64,000 nucleotides of DNA from Bradyrhizobium sp. 164. Its GTDB lineage: Bacteria; Pseudomonadota; Alphaproteobacteria; Rhizobiales; Xanthobacteraceae. Positions within the stretch are counted from its first letter, which is position 1, and every line of letters begins with the position of its first letter. Where the stretch lies: contig NZ_JADPKA010000083.1 in NCBI RefSeq assembly GCF_023073715.1, positions 62,001 to 126,000 on the forward strand, in the 5' to 3' direction. The position numbers and the translations under genes are program-made. Positions 8,196-16,345 of the stretch are shown here, in pieces. Below the pieces are notes generated by a model. The model made no database searches and had not been told where the DNA came from. It was given only the letters and a program-made list of their open reading frames with translations.

Positions 8196-8223
8196 AACAT
8201 AGCGGCCAAAGCCCGGATGTCAA
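8196..8223 (-). promoter_or_regulatory. Promoter of the ilvBN leader
   Basis: On the minus strand a consensus TTGACA (8218-8223) is followed after 16 bp by TATGTT (8196-8201). Initiation would fall near 8189, giving a leader of about 200 nt that contains the leader peptide and attenuator. The match to the housekeeping sigma factor consensus is good. Confidence 0.65.
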
Positions 8224-8316
8224 GGCAATGTGGCCGTTCCCGCGCGATTTTGGCAGTGTAGCGGTGTTCCCCGGGTTCGGCGAGCGGTAAATTCGGGAAC
8301 CGGGTACAAAAGCTCG

Positions 8317-9273
8317 TCAGTTCGCATCCCGTGTCGCGTCCACGATCGCGGCGAGCCATCCCCTCGCCTCCTCCGGCTTCACCCATTCGAACTCAGGCAA
8401 TTGATGCCGGAACCAGGTGAACTGGCGCTTGGCGTAGTGGCGGGTGTCGGCGCGGCCGATTGTGGCAGCTTCTTCCAGGCTGAGCTCGCCGCGCAGATGC
8501 CGGATCAGCGCCGGCACGCCGTGGGCCTTCGTGGCCGGCAACAGCGGATCGAGGTGTCTGGCGGCAAGCCGCTCGACCTCCCTGAGCGCGCCGGCGCTCA
8601 ACATGGCATCGAAGCGCGCATCGATGCGGGCATAGAGTTCGTCGCGCGCGGGGGCGAGAAACACCGCGCGAAAATTGTCCTTCGGCAGCAACGGCGGCTG
8701 GCCTTCGCCGTGCCAGTCGAGCAGCGAACGGCCGGTCGCTTCGACTACTTCCAGCGCGCGCGCGATCCGGGTGCGGTCGCGCAGATTCAATCGTTCGGCC
8801 GCACGCGGATCGCGGTGCGCGAGTTCCGCGTGTAGCGCTTCGACGCCGTTCTGCTGCAGCCGCGCGCGCACATCCTCGCGCACCTCGGCAGGAATTGGCG
8901 GCACTACGGAGAGGCCCGCCGTCAGTGCCTTGAAATAGAGCCCGGTGCCGCCGACGAAGATCGGCAGGCGGCGTTCGGCCATCGCCGCTTCGAGCGCCTT
9001 CGCCGCGTCGCTCACCCAGGCACCGGCCGAGAAATTCACGGCCGCATCGACATGGCCATAGAGACGATGCGGCACGAGCGCCTCATCAGCCCCTGTCGGC
9101 CGTGCCGTGATGATGCGCAGATCGCGGTAAACCTGCATGGAATCGGCGTTGATGATGATGCCGCCGGTGGCGAGCGCAAGCTCGAGCGCCAGCGCCGACT
9201 TGCCGCTGGCGGTCGGGCCTGCGATAAGCACGGCCTTGCCAACACGCCTTCCGCTGACTTGCCCCTCGCTCAC
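8317..9273 (-). CDS. miaA: tRNA dimethylallyltransferase
   Basis: A 318-residue enzyme that adds an isopentenyl group to A37 of tRNAs reading UNN codons. The P-loop is GPTASGKS, followed by the NADSMQVYRDL motif (Asp/Ser/Gln contacting the tRNA base and DMAPP), the GGTGLYFKAL motif and RQFTWFRHQ near the end. Length is typical. Its start is 11 bp from the divergent serB start, so its promoter must lie within serB or overlap its beginning. Confidence 0.96.
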   Translation of the reverse strand: MSEGQVSGRRVGKAVLIAGPTASGKSALALELALATGGIIINADSMQVYRDLRIITARPTGADEALVPHRLYGHVDAAVNFSAGAWVSDAAKALEAAMAERRLPIFVGGTGLYFKALTAGLSVVPPIPAEVREDVRARLQQNGVEALHAELAHRDPRAAERLNLRDRTRIARALEVVEATGRSLLDWHGEGQPPLLPKDNFRAVFLAPARDELYARIDARFDAMLSAGALREVERLAARHLDPLLPATKAHGVPALIRHLRGELSLEEAATIGRADTRHYAKRQFTWFRHQLPEFEWVKPEEARGWLAAIVDATRDAN

Positions 9274-9284
9274 GAAAACCTCAA

Positions 9285-10190
9285 ATGTCCCTCGTCGCCA
9301 CGCTGATCTGCAATCCCGACAATCCTGCGCTCGACTCTACCATCGTCGACGGCGCCCGCGCTGTGCTGCCACAAGCAGCTCCCGCGCACTGGTTGTTCGA
9401 AGGGGTTGCGGTCGACATTCCCTTCGGCGCCGAAAGTAACCTCGAAGGCGACCGCCACGCCATCGAACAGCGGCTCCGCGAGCTTCGCGGCGACCTGCCC
9501 ATCGACATCGTCGTGCAGCCAGTCGGCTTCCGGCGCAAGAAGCTTTTTCTCGCCGACATGGATTCCACCATGATCGGCCAGGAATGCATCGACGAACTCG
9601 CCGACTTGGTCGGGGTGAAGGCGCATGTGGCCGCCATCACCGAACGCGCGATGCGCGGCGAGATCGAGTTCGAGCCGGCGCTGCGCGAGCGCGTTGCGCT
9701 GCTCAAGGATCTGCCCGCCAGCGCGGTCGACGAAGTACTGGCCAAACGCATCACGCTGACCCCCGGCGGCCGTGAGCTGGTCGCGACCATGCGCGCGCAC
9801 GGCGCCTACACCTGCCTCGTCTCGGGCGGCTTCACGCTGTTCACGAACGCGGTCGCCGCCAAGATCGGCTTCCAGGAAAACCGCGCCAACGAACTCGTCG
9901 TGCGCGACGGCAAGTTCACCGGCGAGGTGAAGGAACCGATCCTGGGCCGCGCCGCGAAACTCGCGACACTGTTGGATCTGATGGAATCGTTTGATCTCGA
10001 CGACCTCGAGTCGATCGTGGTCGGTGACGGCGCCAATGACCTTGGGATGATCCAGGCGGCGGGGCTCGGTGTGGCGTATCACGCCAAGCCGGCGGTGGCC
10101 GCGGCCGCGGCAGCGCGGATTGATCACGGCGATCTCACCGCGCTGCTGTATGCGCAAGGGTATCGGCGCGAGGAGTTCGTGGAGGGGTAA
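9285..10190 (+). CDS. serB: Phosphoserine phosphatase
   Basis: A 301-residue HAD-family enzyme completing serine synthesis by dephosphorylating phosphoserine. The catalytic motif DMDSTMI (DxDxT) begins the phosphatase domain around residue 88. GGFTLF is motif II, and the distal GDGANDLGMIQAAGLGVAYHAKP is the acidic Mg2+ motif. The N-terminal 80 residues are the ACT-like extension found in longer SerB proteins. It is head to head with miaA and followed by a palindromic repeat and the convergent degP gene. Confidence 0.96.
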   Translation: MSLVATLICNPDNPALDSTIVDGARAVLPQAAPAHWLFEGVAVDIPFGAESNLEGDRHAIEQRLRELRGDLPIDIVVQPVGFRRKKLFLADMDSTMIGQECIDELADLVGVKAHVAAITERAMRGEIEFEPALRERVALLKDLPASAVDEVLAKRITLTPGGRELVATMRAHGAYTCLVSGGFTLFTNAVAAKIGFQENRANELVVRDGKFTGEVKEPILGRAAKLATLLDLMESFDLDDLESIVVGDGANDLGMIQAAGLGVAYHAKPAVAAAAAARIDHGDLTALLYAQGYRREEFVEG

Positions 10191-10199
10191 CGTTCTCTG

Positions 10200-10239
10200 C
10201 GTCATTCCGGGTGATGCGAAGCATCGAACCCGGAATGAC
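10200..10239. repeat. Short palindromic repeat between convergent serB and degP
   Basis: CGTCATTCCGGGT (10200-10212) and ACCCGGAATGAC (10228-10239) are inverted copies enclosing gatgc-gaa-gcatc, itself a hairpin. It lies 10 bp after serB and 28 bp beyond degP, so it may act as a two-way transcription end. The same terminal 12-mer bounds the element inside the helicase gene at 50961-51060. Confidence 0.75.
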
Positions 10240-10266
10240 AATGAATGGTAGGACGACCAGCCCTTC

Positions 10267-11772
10267 CTATTGCACGCTCAACGCCACGAAGCGCAGCTCG
10301 CCGTCGGCATTGGAGACGAGCAGCAGCACCGACTTCTTGCCGTCCTTCTTGAGCTGATCGACCCGCTTCTGGATGTCGGCGCCGCTCGACACCGCCTCCT
10401 GCGCCACCTCGACGATGACGTCACCGGCGGAGAGCCGCTTCTCGGCGGCGTCGGAATTGGCCTCGACATTGGTGACGACCACGCCCTTGACGGTGTCCTT
10501 GATCTTGTAGCGCGTGCGTAGATCCTTGCTCAGCGTTGCCAGATCGAGACCGAGCGCCTTCTGCGTCACCGGCTTCTCGGGTGCGGGCTCGTCGGTTTTC
10601 ACCGCGGCCTGCACCTTCTCGGGATCCTGGAGCCGGCCGAGCGTGACCTTCTTGGCCTGTTCCTGGCCTTTGCGGATGATGATCACGTCGACCTCCTTGC
10701 CAACCGCCGTGTCGGCGACGACGCGGGACAGGTCCTTCGGATCCTTGACGTCCTTGCCATCGAATTTGACGACGACGTCACCAGGCTCGATGCCGGCGGG
10801 CTTCGCCGGACCCTTGTCGTCCACGCCGGCGACCAGCGCGCCGCGCGCCGGCTTGATGTTGAGGCTCTCGGCGATCTCGTCGGTGACGCTCTGGATGCGC
10901 ACCCCTAACCAGCCGCGGCGCAGCTCGCCGAACTGCCGGAGCTGGTCGACGACGCCAACGACCGTCTTCGACGGCACGGCGAAGCCGATGCCAATGGAGC
11001 CGCCGGAGGGCGAGATGATCAGCGTGTTGACGCCGATGACGTCGCCGTCGAGGTTGAACAGCGGGCCGCCGGAATTGCCGCGGTTGATGGAGGCGTCGGT
11101 CTGGATATAGCTGTCATATGGCCCTGAGGAGATGTCGCGGTTCTTGGCCGAGACGATACCGGCCGTGACCGTGCCACCGAGACTGAAGGGGTTGCCGATC
11201 GCGACCACCCAGTCGCCGAGCCGGAGCTTGTCGGAGTCGCCGAACTTCACCGCGACCAGCGGCTTCGGAGGCTTGATCTTGAGCACGGCGAGGTCGGTCT
11301 TCTTGTCGACGCCGACCAGCTCGGCCTTGATCTTGGTGCCGTCGTTGAGGATGACATGGATCTCGTCGGCATCGGCAATGACATGGTTGTTGGTAACGAC
11401 CACGCCTGCTGTGTCGATGATGAAGCCGGAGCCGAGCGAGTTGGTCTTGCGCGGCGGGTTGTTGTCGCCGCCCTTGCTGCCACCGCCGGGACCCCTGCGG
11501 TTCTTGAAGAAGTCGTCGAAGAACTCCTCGAACGGCGAACCTGGCGGCAGTTGCGGCATGGTATTGCTGCCGCCGCCCTTGGCCTCGACGGTCTGCGACG
11601 TAGAGATGTTGACGACCGCGTCGATCACCTTCTCGGCGACGTCGGCGATGCCGTCCGCTCCACGCGCATGGGCCGGCGTGCCGAACGCGCCGAAAGCACC
11701 GATGGCGAGCGCGGCCAGCCCAGTTCGCACCCAATGGCGCAAGCGGGACGGGGCAATGGTGGCAGCGGTCAT
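10267..11772 (-). CDS. degP: Do family periplasmic serine endopeptidase (DegP/HtrA)
   Basis: A 501-residue periplasmic protease/chaperone. After a signal peptide (hydrophobic LAALAIGAFGAFGTPAHA) comes a trypsin-like domain with His in TNNHVIAD, Asp in KTDLAVLKI and Ser in RGNSGGPLFN. Two PDZ domains follow, one near WLGVRIQSV and one near residue 420 onward (GVVVTNVEANSDAAEKRLSAGD). The start at 11772 has GGAG eight bases upstream and gives a proper signal peptide; the longer frame adds 20 unlikely residues. It is the last gene of the hflKC cluster, a common alphaproteobacterial arrangement that links membrane and periplasmic protein quality control. Confidence 0.94.
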   Translation of the reverse strand: MTAATIAPSRLRHWVRTGLAALAIGAFGAFGTPAHARGADGIADVAEKVIDAVVNISTSQTVEAKGGGSNTMPQLPPGSPFEEFFDDFFKNRRGPGGGSKGGDNNPPRKTNSLGSGFIIDTAGVVVTNNHVIADADEIHVILNDGTKIKAELVGVDKKTDLAVLKIKPPKPLVAVKFGDSDKLRLGDWVVAIGNPFSLGGTVTAGIVSAKNRDISSGPYDSYIQTDASINRGNSGGPLFNLDGDVIGVNTLIISPSGGSIGIGFAVPSKTVVGVVDQLRQFGELRRGWLGVRIQSVTDEIAESLNIKPARGALVAGVDDKGPAKPAGIEPGDVVVKFDGKDVKDPKDLSRVVADTAVGKEVDVIIIRKGQEQAKKVTLGRLQDPEKVQAAVKTDEPAPEKPVTQKALGLDLATLSKDLRTRYKIKDTVKGVVVTNVEANSDAAEKRLSAGDVIVEVAQEAVSSGADIQKRVDQLKKDGKKSVLLLVSNADGELRFVALSVQ

Positions 11773-11915
11773 TGTGATCTCCAGAGAATAGGGTTCGGCG
11801 CCAGCCTGCGCTCGAACGGGGGGACGGCGCAAGCGCAGAGCTTAACGGGTCTCAACACCCCGATAATACGGCGAAAAACCGGTCGATTGCCTTCACTTTG
11901 GCGTTGGCATGATGC

Positions 11916-12122
11916 TTAAACCGGGCGCCGCATCACCCAGATCAGGATCAGGCCGGCCACGGCCGAACCGATTCCGACAGCCCGCAGGATGTTGTCCGGC
12001 GTGGCGATAGCACTCTTCATGGCCTTGCGCATCCAGTTGGGACTGGCCGCGAACATCAAGCCTTCCAGCACGAACAGGATGCCTAGGCCGATGAGGAAGT
12101 CGGCAAACGCAATGGACCTCAT
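11916..12122 (-). CDS. DUF2065 (YjeT-like) small membrane protein
   Basis: A 68-residue protein with two hydrophobic helices (IGLGILFVLEGLMFA and ILRAVGIGSAVAGLILIWVM), matching the DUF2065/YjeT family. Such genes are found next to hflK-hflC in many proteobacteria. It sits between hflC and degP and is probably cotranscribed. Its biochemical role is unknown. Confidence 0.88.
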   Translation of the reverse strand: MRSIAFADFLIGLGILFVLEGLMFAASPNWMRKAMKSAIATPDNILRAVGIGSAVAGLILIWVMRRPV

Positions 12123-12191
12123 CGGAATGGAACCTCCCGTTATGCTGTTCTTGTCTGGGCAAGGGCGGCCAAGCCGGCCGCCCTGTCTAGC

Positions 12192-13088
12192 TTACGGCTT
12201 CGCCGGCGTCTCGGTTGCCATCTTGCCGGACGGGTTACTGAAGTACCGGAAGAAATCCGAGTCTGGCCGCAGCAGGAAACGGGTATCGTTCGAACGCAGC
12301 CCGTTCTCATAGGCCGTCATCGACCGGTAGAAGGCGAAGAAATCGGCGTCCTTGCTGTAGGCTTCCGCAAACAGGCGGTTGCGCTCGGCATCGCCTGCAC
12401 CGCGGGTCTGCTCAGCCTGCGAATTGGCCTCCGCGACGATGATGGTCGCCTCGCGATCGGCCTTGGACTTGATCTCCTGGGCCTTCTGGCCACCCTGTGC
12501 ACGGAACTCAGCGGCCTCCCGCTCGCGCTCGGTCTTCATGCGCTGGTAGACCGCTTGGCTGTTCTGCTCCGGCAGGTCGGCACGGCGGATCCGGACGTCG
12601 ACGACCTGAATGCCGTAGCCATCGGCCTCGCGGTCGAGCTGGTCGCGGATGCGCTGCATCAGCTTCTCGCGATCGTCGCGAACCACGTTGATGAAGGTGA
12701 CCTCGCCGAGCACGCGGCGCAGCGCCGCGTTGAGGAGCGTGGTCAGCTGAATGTTGGCGGCCTGGATCGAGCCGACGCTCTGATAGAAGCGCAACGCATC
12801 CTTGATGCGGTAACGCGCGAAAGCGTCGACCACCAGCCGCTTCTGGTCGGAGGCGATCGCTTCCTGCGACGGGTTCTCCAGGTCGAGGATCCGCTTGTCG
12901 ATGTTGATCACCGAATTCCACGGCGCCTTGAAATGCAGGCCGGGTGCGGTGACGACGTCGACGGGCTTGCCGAACTGGAGCACGATGGTCTGCTCGGTCT
13001 GCTGCACCGTGAACAGCGACATGTAGCCGACGATCACGACCAGCAGGAGTCCGAGCAGCGAGACGAAACCTGTAACCGGAGACCTCAT
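12192..13088 (-). CDS. hflC: FtsH protease modulator HflC
   Basis: A 298-residue band 7/SPFH protein anchored by one N-terminal transmembrane helix (VSLLGLLLVVIVGYMSLF), with the SPFH domain in the periplasm. It forms a ring complex with HflK around the FtsH protease. Family features include VDVRIRRADLPEQNSQAVYQRMKTEREREA and the following AEFRAQGGQKAQEIKSKADREA helix. Its ATG overlaps the hflK stop by four bases (13085-13088), so the two subunits are translationally coupled. Confidence 0.96.
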   Translation of the reverse strand: MRSPVTGFVSLLGLLLVVIVGYMSLFTVQQTEQTIVLQFGKPVDVVTAPGLHFKAPWNSVINIDKRILDLENPSQEAIASDQKRLVVDAFARYRIKDALRFYQSVGSIQAANIQLTTLLNAALRRVLGEVTFINVVRDDREKLMQRIRDQLDREADGYGIQVVDVRIRRADLPEQNSQAVYQRMKTEREREAAEFRAQGGQKAQEIKSKADREATIIVAEANSQAEQTRGAGDAERNRLFAEAYSKDADFFAFYRSMTAYENGLRSNDTRFLLRPDSDFFRYFSNPSGKMATETPAKP

Positions 13089-14227
13089 CGGTTGCCTCCG
13101 CTCGACTGCGGACCGGTCGTAGGCTGCCGCTTGGGCGTCAACTCGGGAAGCGGCAGATAGGGCACGACACCCTGACCCGCAGGGCCGCCGTCATAGACCA
13201 GCTTCTCGGCGCCGCCGAGCACGCGCTCCATCGTCTCCAGATAAATCCGTTCACGCGTCACGTCGGGCGCCTTCTTGTATTCGTCGTACACTTTCAGGAA
13301 GCGCGCGCTCTGGCCCTTGGCCTCGGCGACCGCCTGCTCCTTGTAGCCTTCGGCGGCCTGCAGGATCTGCGCTGCACGTCCGCGCGCCTGCGGCACCACT
13401 TGGTTGGCGTAGGTCTGCGCTTCGTTTTGCAGCTGCTCCAGATTGGCGCGCGCCGCTTGCACGTCACGGAAGGCGTCGATCACCTGCGCCGGCGGATCGA
13501 CCTTCTGCATCTGCACCTGGGTGATGAGAATGCCTGCGCCATAGCTGTCGAGAGTCTTCTGGATCAGTTCCTGCACCCCCTGCTCGATCGTATTGCGGGC
13601 ACCGGTCAGGATCGGCTGGATCTGCGAACGGCCAATGACCTCACGCATCGCGCTCTCGGCGACCGCTTTCACGGTGCCTTCGGGGTTCTGGATGTTGAAC
13701 AGAAAATCGCCCACGCCGCCGGCGTCGGGCTTGATGCGCCAGAGCACGGTGAAGTCGACGTCGACGATGTTCTCGTCACCGGTCAGCATCAGGCTCTCTT
13801 CCGGCACGTCGCGAATGGAGCGGCCGCGCCGCGCCGGATCCTCGATCACCGTCATGCCGATGGAAGTCGTGGAGACGCGCAGCGCCTTCGGCAGCAGCAC
13901 GGTCTCGATCGGATAGGGCAGGTGGTAATTCAGGCCCGGATCGACGGTGCGGACATGCTTGCCGAAGCGCAGCACGACGCCGCGCTCTTCGGACTGCACG
14001 CGGAAGAAGCCCGACAGCAGCCAGAACGCGACGATGAGCAGGATGATCAGCGTGATGCCGACGCCGGAAAAATAGCCGCCCGGCATGATCTGCTGGAGGC
14101 GGTCCTGGCCGCGCCGCAGGAGGTCTTCCAGATCCGGCGGCCTCGGCCCGACCGGTTGCGGGCCGGAGCCCCATGGTCCCTTTGGACCCGAGCCCCATGG
14201 GCCACCGCCCTGATTCTTCCACGGCAT
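13085..14227 (-). CDS. hflK: FtsH protease modulator HflK
   Basis: A 380-residue partner of HflC. It has a Gly/Pro/Trp-rich cytoplasmic N-terminus (MPWKNQGGGPWGSG), one transmembrane helix (ITLIILLIVAFWLLSGFF), an SPFH domain and a helical C-terminal part, ending in a Pro-rich tail. The start at 14227 is chosen because GAGGAG lies about eight bases before it. A convincing promoter lies 56-84 bases upstream of the start. Confidence 0.96.
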   Translation of the reverse strand: MPWKNQGGGPWGSGPKGPWGSGPQPVGPRPPDLEDLLRRGQDRLQQIMPGGYFSGVGITLIILLIVAFWLLSGFFRVQSEERGVVLRFGKHVRTVDPGLNYHLPYPIETVLLPKALRVSTTSIGMTVIEDPARRGRSIRDVPEESLMLTGDENIVDVDFTVLWRIKPDAGGVGDFLFNIQNPEGTVKAVAESAMREVIGRSQIQPILTGARNTIEQGVQELIQKTLDSYGAGILITQVQMQKVDPPAQVIDAFRDVQAARANLEQLQNEAQTYANQVVPQARGRAAQILQAAEGYKEQAVAEAKGQSARFLKVYDEYKKAPDVTRERIYLETMERVLGGAEKLVYDGGPAGQGVVPYLPLPELTPKRQPTTGPQSSGGNR

Positions 14228-14282
14228 TCGACGCTCTCCTCGGCAGGGTGGCATTGCCCCCGCCCGCTTTGTCCGGTCCGGC

Positions 14283-14311
14283 TTTATAGGGGACAGGCAG
14301 GTCCCTTACAA
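14283..14311 (-). promoter_or_regulatory. Predicted hflK promoter with palindromic spacer
   Basis: On the minus strand TTGTAA (14306-14311) and TATAAA (14283-14288) are separated by exactly 17 bp. The spacer contains the inverted repeat GGGAC-N6-GTCCC (14290-14305), ideally placed for a repressor to block RNA polymerase. Transcription would start near 14276. Confidence 0.5.
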
Positions 14312-14380
14312 CGCAGCCCTGACCGTCCTCCGAGCTATGCTCGGGCGCGAAAAAGTCAATGTAAACATTGGCGAATGCGG

Positions 14381-14890
14381 TTAATGGCCCGCCCGCCGAC
14401 GATATGTCACATAGGAGAAGTCGGCGCTGTCGTCGGGGCCGGCAGGATGACGGATGCGCGCCACCTCGTCCCACTCGGCCTTGTCGATGTCGAAATACGT
14501 GTCGCCTTGGGGCCGCGCATGCACTTCGGTGATTTCGAGCCGATCGGCGCGATCGATCCATTGCCGAAAGATCTCGGCGCCGCCGATCACCGCGATCTCA
14601 GTGACCGAACGCCGCAGGGCGTCGCCCCGCGCAACCGCGTCCGCATCAGCCGCCGATGTCGTGACGATGGCTCCGATGGCGCGATAACCCGCATCGCGCG
14701 TGATCACGATGTTGGTGCGGTTCGGCAGCGGCCGGGGCAGGGATTCGAAGGTCTTGCGGCCCATGATCACGGGCTTGCCGATCGTGAGCGCCTTGAAGCG
14801 CGCCATGTCGGATTTCAGTCGCCACGGCATGGTGTTGCCCGCGCCGATGATTCCGTTCTCGGCGATCGCGACGACGAAGACGATCTCCAT
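14381..14890 (-). CDS. folA: Dihydrofolate reductase
   Basis: A 169-residue DHFR (folA/dfrA), which regenerates tetrahydrofolate using NADPH. Recognisable parts are the N-terminal IVFVVAIAENGIIGAGNTMPWRL, KPVIMGRKTFESL (NADPH site) and IAVIGGAEIFRQWI. The start at 14890 shares one base with the stop of the GNAT gene (TGATG), so it is coupled. It is third in the order thyA, GNAT, folA, which fits: ThyA oxidises the folate that this enzyme re-reduces. Confidence 0.95.
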   Translation of the reverse strand: MEIVFVVAIAENGIIGAGNTMPWRLKSDMARFKALTIGKPVIMGRKTFESLPRPLPNRTNIVITRDAGYRAIGAIVTTSAADADAVARGDALRRSVTEIAVIGGAEIFRQWIDRADRLEITEVHARPQGDTYFDIDKAEWDEVARIRHPAGPDDSADFSYVTYRRRAGH

Positions 14891-15375
14891 CAGGTCGCGC
14901 TCCCGGCAAGCCGTGTCAACGCTGGCCCGGTGACGCGACACAGCGTCCAGTCGTCCATCATGACGGCACCGAGCGATTTGTAGAACGCGATCGACGGCGC
15001 ATTCCAGTCGAGCACCGCCCATTGCAGGCGCGACCAGCCGTTGTCGACGCATTCCTTCGCGAGATAGACCAGCAGCGCCTTGCCGAGGCCCCTGCCCCGA
15101 TGCGACGGCCGCACATAGAGGTCTTCGAGATAGATGCCGTGGCGGCCGCTGAAAGTGGAGAAATTCGCAAACCACACCGCAAAACCGGCCGCCTCGCCGT
15201 TCCATTCGGCGATCGCGCAATGGAGCTGCGGCCGCTCGCCGAACAGCGCGTCCGCAATCATCGCCTCTGTTGCCTCGACCTCGTGCGAGAGCTTTTCGTA
15301 TTCGGCGAGTTCGCGGATGAAAGCAAGAACGAGCCCGGCTTCGCCCGGGCGCACGCGGCGGATGTTGAGCGACAT
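14890..15375 (-). CDS. GNAT family N-acetyltransferase
   Basis: A 161-residue acetyltransferase. The acetyl-CoA binding motif A is VRPSHRGRGLGKALL, preceded by the strand IYLEDLY, and the C-terminal part contains LDWNAPSIAFYKSLGA. It resembles diamine/spermidine-type GNATs in outline, but the substrate is unknown. It begins 5 bp after the thyA stop and ends overlapping folA by one base, so it is locked into the folate operon with no obvious metabolic reason. Confidence 0.88.
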   Translation of the reverse strand: MSLNIRRVRPGEAGLVLAFIRELAEYEKLSHEVEATEAMIADALFGERPQLHCAIAEWNGEAAGFAVWFANFSTFSGRHGIYLEDLYVRPSHRGRGLGKALLVYLAKECVDNGWSRLQWAVLDWNAPSIAFYKSLGAVMMDDWTLCRVTGPALTRLAGSAT

Positions 15376-15380
15376 AGGCG

Positions 15381-16175
15381 CTAAACCGCGACTTCCGCCT
15401 TGATGTGCGGATGCGGATCGTAGCCGACGAGCTCGAAATCCTCGAAGCGGAACGAGAAGATGTCCTTCACGTCGGGGTTGATCCGCATCACCGGCAGCGC
15501 GCGGGGCGCGCGGGTGAGCTGGAGCTTCGCTTGCTCCAGATGGTTGGAATAGAGATGGGTATCGCCGAACGAATGCACGAAGTCGCCGGGCTTGAGGCCG
15601 GTGACCTGCGCGACCATCATCGTCAGCAGCGAATAGGAGGCAATGTTGAAGGGCACGCCGAGGAACACGTCGGCAGAGCGCTGATAGAGCTGGCAAGACA
15701 ATTTGCCGTTGGCGACGTAGAACTGGAACAGGCAGTGGCACGGCGGCAGCGCCATCTTGTCGACCTCGGCCGGATTCCAGGCCGAGACGATCAGGCGGCG
15801 CGAGTCCGGATTGCGCTTGATCATGTCGACCACGTTCGCGATCTGGTCGATGCTGCGGCCATCAGGCGCGGGCCAGGAGCGCCACTGATGCCCGTAAACC
15901 GGGCCGAGATCGCCATTGGCATCGGCCCATTCGTCCCAGATGGTGACGCCGTTGTCGCGCAGATATTTGATGTTGGTATCGCCCTTCAGGAACCAGAGCA
16001 GCTCATGCACAATCGCCTTCAGCGGCAGCCGCTTGGTGGTCAGCATCGGGAAACCGGCGGACAGATTGAAGCGCATCTGGTGGCCGAACACCGACAGCGT
16101 ACCGGTACCGGTCCGGTCGGTCTTCTCGGCGCCGTCTGAAAGAATCCGCTCGAGCAGGTCCTGATACTGGTGCAT
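15381..16175 (-). CDS. thyA: Thymidylate synthase
   Basis: The 264-residue ThyA converts dUMP to dTMP with methylene-tetrahydrofolate. The active-site Cys lies in ALPPCHCLFQFYV, with the folate/dUMP motif QRSADVFLGVPFNIASYSLL and the C-terminal FELVGYDPHPHIKAEVAV. Length equals the E. coli enzyme. It is first of the three-gene thyA-GNAT-folA unit; the 170 bp upstream holds no other gene. Confidence 0.97.
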   Translation of the reverse strand: MHQYQDLLERILSDGAEKTDRTGTGTLSVFGHQMRFNLSAGFPMLTTKRLPLKAIVHELLWFLKGDTNIKYLRDNGVTIWDEWADANGDLGPVYGHQWRSWPAPDGRSIDQIANVVDMIKRNPDSRRLIVSAWNPAEVDKMALPPCHCLFQFYVANGKLSCQLYQRSADVFLGVPFNIASYSLLTMMVAQVTGLKPGDFVHSFGDTHLYSNHLEQAKLQLTRAPRALPVMRINPDVKDIFSFRFEDFELVGYDPHPHIKAEVAV

Positions 16176-16345
16176 GTGTCGTGCGCCTTTGGGGAGGCTG
16201 GAAACTTAGCGGCCGCCTCCGCGCTGCGACAGCGGCGATTCGCTGTTCGCGCCGATTATACCCGGAAAAGTGAGCGTTCCCGGCGCAAACGACAAGCGGC
16301 GGAACCCAGCGTCCCGCCCCTCACCTATCAGCCTGATCCCGCTGG

